From positions 1 to 27,177 of the forward strand of contig JBNKEI010000065.1 in assembly GCA_050288705.1 (NCBI GenBank): a stretch of DNA of 27,177 bases, written 5' to 3'. Position numbers and translations under genes: made by a program. Of this stretch, positions 23,330-27,177 are shown in pieces; within the stretch, counting starts at the first letter, position 1; the number at the start of each line of letters is the position of its first letter. The notes under the pieces are model-generated. The model ran no database searches. It was not told where the DNA came from and saw only the letters and a list, made by a program, of their open reading frames with translations. This DNA comes from JBNKEI01 sp050288705. GTDB taxonomy: Bacteria; Myxococcota; Myxococcia; Myxococcales; UBA5297.

Positions 23330-24070
23330 TCACATTTGTTCCAAGATAGACTCGTCAATTTCGAAATTTGCGTAAATATTTTGCACATCATCATTGTCTT
23401 CAAAAAGTTCCATCATCTTGAGCATTTTTTGGGCTTTTTCGCCTTCCAAAGATACGGTGTTTTGGGGAATGTAGGTCGCCTTTGCTTCCGACACTCGATA
23501 GCCTTTGTTTCCAAGTGAATCAGCCACCTTATGAACATCATTGGCTTCGGTTCGAATCTCAAACTCCTCAGCGCTTTGCTGAATTACATCGTTGGCCCCT
23601 GCTTCCAAAGCTGCCTCCATAAGCTCATTTTCATTGGCTTGAGCAATCATTATTGAGCCTTTGCGATCAAACATCCAGGCAACAGAATTTGTTTCCCCCA
23701 TGTTACCTCCCCCTTTGGTAAACGTTGAACGTATCTCCCCAGCAGTTCGATTGCGGTTGTCGGTCACGCATTCCACCAGTACCGCAACTCCTCCGGGCCC
23801 GTATCCTTCGTAGGTCACTTCTTCGTAATTCACCCCCTCCAGTTCGCCAGTTCCCTTCTTAATAGCGCGAGTAATGGTGTCCGAAGGCATGTTTGCCTCT
23901 TTGGCGGCAGTCAATGCCGAACGCAGACGAGCATTGCCACCAGGATCGCTACCACCCATGCGTGCGGAAACAGTTATTTCTTTGATAAGTTTGGTAAACA
24001 GCTTTCCCTTGGTGTTTCCCATTGCTTCTTTTTTTCTTTTAATCTTCGTCCATCGATTGTGACCGGACAT
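23330..24070 (-). CDS. yebC: YebC/PmpR-family protein
   Basis: A 246-aa member of the YebC/TACO1 family, full length. It has the N-terminal hallmark MSGHNRWTKIKRKKEA, GKLFTKLIKEITVSARMGG and DPGGNARLRSALTAAKEANMPSD, and YEGYGPGGVAVLVECVTDNRNRT in the middle. Family proteins have been described both as DNA-binding regulators and as translation factors for difficult peptide motifs. ATG 24070 has GGGAG seven nt upstream. The first 20 residues depart slightly from the usual SGHSKW. The gene is the first of the leftward cluster and diverges from the lytic transglycosylase gene. The 209-base divergent interval holds no structure I can support. Confidence 0.93.
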   Translation of the reverse strand: MSGHNRWTKIKRKKEAMGNTKGKLFTKLIKEITVSARMGGSDPGGNARLRSALTAAKEANMPSDTITRAIKKGTGELEGVNYEEVTYEGYGPGGVAVLVECVTDNRNRTAGEIRSTFTKGGGNMGETNSVAWMFDRKGSIMIAQANENELMEAALEAGANDVIQQSAEEFEIRTEANDVHKVADSLGNKGYRVSEAKATYIPQNTVSLEGEKAQKMLKMMELFEDNDDVQNIYANFEIDESILEQM

Positions 24071-24279
24071 TGCTGTTCTCCCATGTTTCTTGAGGCTTCA
24101 CCCGCAAGGGTTTGTTCGGTGAGGTTGGTAGAGTTTTTTGGATTCAGTAGGTTACGAGTGCTACCATGCGTATTAAAAAAAGGAAAATGGAGTTTTCAAC
24201 CCTTGCTTGCTTGTAGGCTCATAAGAACTTACACTGGCCACCGCTTCGATGACTACATCGTGGCGTTGCGATCTACTAA

Positions 24280-24882
24280 ATGGTTCGACTTTATACCCTT
24301 CTAACGACTTTGATGTGTTTAGGGAACACTGCACAGGCAGGTCCTATCTATCGCTATCAAAGCGAAGGCGTTACCGTAATTACCAATATTCCCAGAGGTG
24401 AGCGTAAATCGTTCAAAATTGAAGACCAAGGTGGAGTCATCAGAGTTACGGCTCACTCTTATGGTTCGAGTAGTCGTGCAAAAATTAAACAAAAAGGCCA
24501 ACAATATTCTTCCTTTATCCAAGAAGCTTGTTCCAAATATCAGGTCTCTCCGATTCTTGCTTGGGCTATTATGGCTGCGGAATCAAATTTTGACCCGGCA
24601 GCGGTTTCCTCCAAGGGGGCAGTGGGGCTAATGCAGTTGATGCCTAAGACCGCGAAAGAAATGCAGGTGAGTGATCTGTTCGACCCCAAAGAAAATATTT
24701 TTGGCGGAATTAGGTATCTCCGATTGTTAAGCGACCTATTTAAGGGCGATTTGGTAAAAGTTATTGCCGCCTATAATGCCGGCCCTGGGGCAGTAAGTAG
24801 GGCAGGAGGCATACCTTCTATTGAGGAAACAGAAGACTATGTAAGTAGGGTCATGCGATTTTACCGGATGAGATTAGAATAA
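24280..24882 (+). CDS. SLT-family lytic transglycosylase
   Basis: A 200-aa exported peptidoglycan-cleaving enzyme. The signal peptide runs to about AQA20. Residues 21-60 (YRYQSEGVTVITNIP) are a short DUF4124-like segment often found before SLT domains. The catalytic domain has AAESNFDP with the catalytic Glu 101, VSSKGAVGLMQLMPKTA (109-125) and AAYNAGPGAV (163-172), the three standard motifs. It would cut MurNAc-GlcNAc bonds to leave 1,6-anhydro ends. ATG 24280 has no clear Shine-Dalgarno sequence. The gene is 54 bases upstream of the TPR-AIM24 gene and likely co-transcribed with it. Confidence 0.92.
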   Translation: MVRLYTLLTTLMCLGNTAQAGPIYRYQSEGVTVITNIPRGERKSFKIEDQGGVIRVTAHSYGSSSRAKIKQKGQQYSSFIQEACSKYQVSPILAWAIMAAESNFDPAAVSSKGAVGLMQLMPKTAKEMQVSDLFDPKENIFGGIRYLRLLSDLFKGDLVKVIAAYNAGPGAVSRAGGIPSIEETEDYVSRVMRFYRMRLE

Positions 24883-24936
24883 GGGGCATTTTTTCAAGTG
24901 CCTAAGCATCTATGCAAGTTGGTGAGGTTTGAAGAC

Positions 24937-26271
24937 ATGGAACAGACCGAATTGGCGGTAGACAATCTAGCAAATAACAATCCAGTAAAAGGTTTTATGC
25001 AGTACTTGTACGAAGGCGGCGAGCTTCTTGGAGCAGGAAAGGTCGAAGAGGCCAAAGAGCTATTGGAGAAAGCGGTTGGCTTACAGCCCAGAAGTCAAAA
25101 AGCTAATAATCTTCTTGGCTTGGCTTGTTTCAAGTTAGGAATACTAGATCGAGCCTCGGAAATATATCAGTCGCTGGTGAGCGACAATCCCGCCGATCCT
25201 ACTTTGCGTATGAATCTTGGGCTAGTACACCTGAAACTTAATTCTGTAGATCGGGCGATACAAGAATTTGAATTTGCCTTGGAATTAGCTCCTAATCTCA
25301 AGAAAGCTCAGAACTACTTGGGATTAGCTTATGCGCAAGCAGGAAACTATGAGCGCGCGCGTCAATCTTTTTTGGCGGCGGGTAGTCAGACCCTGGCTGC
25401 GAGAATGGAGAGAATTTTACACAACTCTCAAGCAAAAACCTCTTCCTTGTCAAAACTCATCAGTGTTCGAAGTGAGGGGACGCTGGTCAAAATATCAGAG
25501 GGAAGTAAGCAAGCACTAGCTCCTAGCGAAATCGATTTTTCAACCAGTTCAATGGATGCGAATTTAGAAGTCAGTTCGGCTTTTGGTTGTGCGTGGAATA
25601 ACTCGGCAGCCGACAATGTAACCAAAGTAACCGATGATGGATCGTATATGGCGCTCAGCGAATTTACTCAATTGGCTGCTTGCTCCTCTCCCGGAGAAGC
25701 TTTCGAGGTATCTCCGCCGTTGCTTTGTGTGAAAATTAATGACGAACTATGGACTCGCCTGGAAGGGCTGTGGTGCATTTCCGGAACAGTTCAAGTCCAG
25801 CCAGAAATGAAGCGTTTTCGTGGCCAGTCTACTGACAAGTCATTCGGGGAAGACGCTAGGCAAATGGCGCGAGTTAGTGGAACTGGGGTGTTGTATTTTT
25901 ACGCTCCCCACCGATCGTATCGAGTTCTAGAGCTGAAGGATGAATCGTCCTATTTTGTAGAAAAGGCCCTTTTTGCTTTTGAAAAGACAGTTGATTTTGA
26001 GAATGGGAGGGTCCCTTCCGCAATCGCGCCTGACCTCCATCTGGTTCATTTGCAAGGAAACGGAAAGTTTGTTTTGGAAGCTTCTGATATCCGCGCCCTA
26101 GCGGTTACTAGTGAAGCTCCTTGTACAGTACCTTTATCGGTACTTCTCGGATGGCATGGTGATCTGACTCCCAAAATCATAGGGCTATCTGCCGGAACGT
26201 TGATTCCGGCAGTGGAGCTGAGTGGGCAAGGACATGTGCTAATAGCCAGTATTGATGGGGAAAATCGGTGA
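24937..26271 (+). CDS. TPR / AIM24-like protein
   Basis: A 444-aa cytoplasmic protein from ATG 24937, with GTGAGG nine nt upstream; GTG 24898 would add 13 residues. Residues 20-150 form about four TPR units (GELLGAGKVEEAKELLEKAV, NLLGLACFKLGILDRA, and two more). Residues 165-240 are a low-complexity Ser-rich linker. Residues 240-444 are beta-rich and resemble an AIM24-like domain (VSGTGVLYFYAPHRSYRVLE, DLHLVHLQGNGKFVLEASD, and LSAGTLIPAVELSGQGHVLI). AIM24 proteins in bacteria have no firm function. The stop at 26271 is one base before pgsA, suggesting coupling to phospholipid synthesis. The AIM24 assignment is moderate. Confidence 0.75.
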   Translation: MEQTELAVDNLANNNPVKGFMQYLYEGGELLGAGKVEEAKELLEKAVGLQPRSQKANNLLGLACFKLGILDRASEIYQSLVSDNPADPTLRMNLGLVHLKLNSVDRAIQEFEFALELAPNLKKAQNYLGLAYAQAGNYERARQSFLAAGSQTLAARMERILHNSQAKTSSLSKLISVRSEGTLVKISEGSKQALAPSEIDFSTSSMDANLEVSSAFGCAWNNSAADNVTKVTDDGSYMALSEFTQLAACSSPGEAFEVSPPLLCVKINDELWTRLEGLWCISGTVQVQPEMKRFRGQSTDKSFGEDARQMARVSGTGVLYFYAPHRSYRVLELKDESSYFVEKALFAFEKTVDFENGRVPSAIAPDLHLVHLQGNGKFVLEASDIRALAVTSEAPCTVPLSVLLGWHGDLTPKIIGLSAGTLIPAVELSGQGHVLIASIDGENR

Positions 26272-26272
26272 T

Positions 26273-26887
26273 ATGAGGAATCGGTTTGTGAAGGAGATTG
26301 TCAACCTGCCCAATTTATTGACCATGGGCAGGGTGGCAGTGATTCCTGTTTTTGTGTTGTTGACCTACTACGGTGACCCCATTTCTTCCTTTTGGTCAGC
26401 AATTATTTACGCCTTGGCAGCAGTAACTGATGTGATTGATGGATGGTTGGCAAGGCGAAAAAACCTAGTAACTGTGTTTGGGAAGTTCATGGACCCCTTA
26501 GCCGACAAGCTAATCGTCATGGCTGCGTTGGTGATGTTAGTGCGCCTAGGAAGAGTGGCTAGCGGCTTAGTAATAGTGCTTTTGGCGCGAGAATTTGTGG
26601 TGACCGGACTACGCACTCTGGCCGCCAGCGAAGGCATGGTCATATCCGCAGGACAGGGAGGAAAGTGGAAGACGGCATTGCAGCTAACCGCAATTATCTC
26701 GCTGCTGGTACACTACAATTATCGACTCAACTTTTTGCTTTTTCACTTGGATGTGAACTTTAACCGCATGGGTACTTGGCTGCTGTGGTTCGCATTAGTG
26801 GCCTCGGTGTTGTCAGCGGTGGAGTACTTCCGCAGTTTTGTGCTGTTAATGGGCTCAAAGGAACAAAATGCAGATCAAACTGGATAG
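26273..26887 (+). CDS. pgsA: CDP-diacylglycerol-glycerol-3-phosphate 3-phosphatidyltransferase
   Basis: A 204-aa integral membrane enzyme that makes phosphatidylglycerol phosphate from CDP-diacylglycerol and glycerol-3-phosphate. The CDP-alcohol phosphotransferase motif is D53-x2-D56-G57-x2-A60-R61-x8-G70-x3-D74-x3-D78, with all residues present. NLPNLLTMGRV at the N-terminus is the usual PgsA start. Several transmembrane helices follow (VAVIPVFVLLTYY, AIIYALAAV, LIVMAALVMLV and more). ATG 26273 begins one base after the stop of the TPR-AIM24 gene. The frame is open back to 26252 inside that gene, but those residues are not conserved. The family motif is shared with other CDP-alcohol phosphotransferases; N-terminus and length favour PgsA. 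Confidence 0.92.
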   Translation: MRNRFVKEIVNLPNLLTMGRVAVIPVFVLLTYYGDPISSFWSAIIYALAAVTDVIDGWLARRKNLVTVFGKFMDPLADKLIVMAALVMLVRLGRVASGLVIVLLAREFVVTGLRTLAASEGMVISAGQGGKWKTALQLTAIISLLVHYNYRLNFLLFHLDVNFNRMGTWLLWFALVASVLSAVEYFRSFVLLMGSKEQNADQTG

Positions 26888-26901
26888 TTCAAAATTCCTG
26901 C

Positions 26902-26931
26902 TTGACTTAGGTGCGTGGAGTTGGCTATATC
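26902..26931 (+). promoter_or_regulatory. candidate sigma-70 promoter upstream of tRNA-Gly
   Basis: TTGACT (26902-26907) and TATATC (26926-26931) are separated by 18 bp. It lies about 80 bases before the tRNA and just past the pgsA stop. Confidence 0.35.
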
Positions 26932-27010
26932 CTACGGCCACGTCGCTAGGTGGTGGAGCGAGACAGATACTTGGTAGCGGTTAGTAGTAATTGTTTCGTA
27001 GGTTCATATT

Positions 27011-27082
27011 GCGGGAATAGCTCAGTGGTAGAGCATCGCCTTGCCAAGGCGAGGGTCGAGGGTTCAAATCCCTTTTCCCGCT
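27011..27082 (+). tRNA. tRNA-Gly (anticodon GCC)
   Basis: A complete cloverleaf: acceptor GCGGGAA with TTCCCGC, D-arm GCTC/GAGC, anticodon stem TCGCC/GGCGA with loop TTGCCAA (anticodon GCC), and T-arm GAGGG-TTCAAAT-CCCTT. The discriminator is U, as in most bacterial tRNA-Gly. No CCA is encoded. The gene is followed by an intrinsic terminator. Confidence 0.95.
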
Positions 27083-27101
27083 CATAGTTGGAGGGAAATT
27101 T

Positions 27102-27141
27102 AGCCCGGGTTCTCGGTGGTTACGAGATCTGGGCTTTTTTT
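27102..27141 (+). terminator. intrinsic terminator after tRNA-Gly
   Basis: A long stem (AGCCCGGGTTCTCG pairing with CGAGATCTGGGCT, one small internal mismatch) around a short loop is followed directly by a run of seven T. This is a textbook rho-independent terminator. Confidence 0.88.
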
Positions 27142-27177
27142 GTTCAGTGCATCAAAAAGGGCGATGATTGGGGTGAT

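Overview
This window is chromosome-like DNA from a Gram-negative bacterium. Secreted and periplasmic proteins carry Sec-type signals, there is a soluble lytic transglycosylase, and spoVG sits next to prs. The mix of a DUF4388-like/J-domain/TPR fusion, a TPR-AIM24-like protein and spoVG-prs suggests the old 'deltaproteobacterial' grade (Myxococcota, Bdellovibrionota, Desulfobacterota and relatives). No marker here fixes the phylum, so this placement is an inference.

Left edge (1-2079): an AT-rich accessory segment. A small acidic protein is followed by a Ser-rich, Lys-rich repeat protein. Both have almost the same ribosome-binding leader and a hairpin lies between them. Next comes a gene-free scar of nested insertion-sequence debris around a broken istB, ending at tRNA-Arg(CCU). 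Core block A (2080-8608): asnS and glgC leftward; priA, spoVG and prs rightward. Core block B (8616-12242): gltX-tsaB, a PIN/ribbon-helix-helix toxin-antitoxin pair with a palindromic operator, and rlmE, all leftward.

Accessory/core alternation (12400-16281): a predicted aspzincin (M35-like) metallopeptidase with a disordered Ser/Thr/Pro-rich N-terminus, then aspS, then an N-terminally truncated and frameshifted fic gene with an unfamiliar C-terminal domain. Leftward cluster (24070 to 16339): yebC, a DUF3108 periplasmic protein, a DUF4091 exported protein, an AAA ATPase fused to a PD-(D/E)XK-like nuclease domain, the DUF4388/J/TPR protein, yhbY, and after a REP-bearing gap a stand-alone response-regulator receiver. 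Right edge: slt-type lytic transglycosylase, TPR-AIM24 protein, pgsA, tRNA-Gly(GCC) and a good intrinsic terminator.

The core genes serve translation (asnS, gltX, aspS, two tRNAs, tsaB, rlmE, yhbY), replication restart (priA), PRPP supply (prs), glycogen precursor synthesis (glgC) and envelope work (pgsA, slt, DUF3108). The most unusual items are the metallopeptidase, the acidic/basic gene pair with duplicated leader, the degenerate Fic with a novel tail, and an AspRS with a non-discriminating-type residue despite asnS nearby. I found no CRISPR array, prophage or complete transposon.
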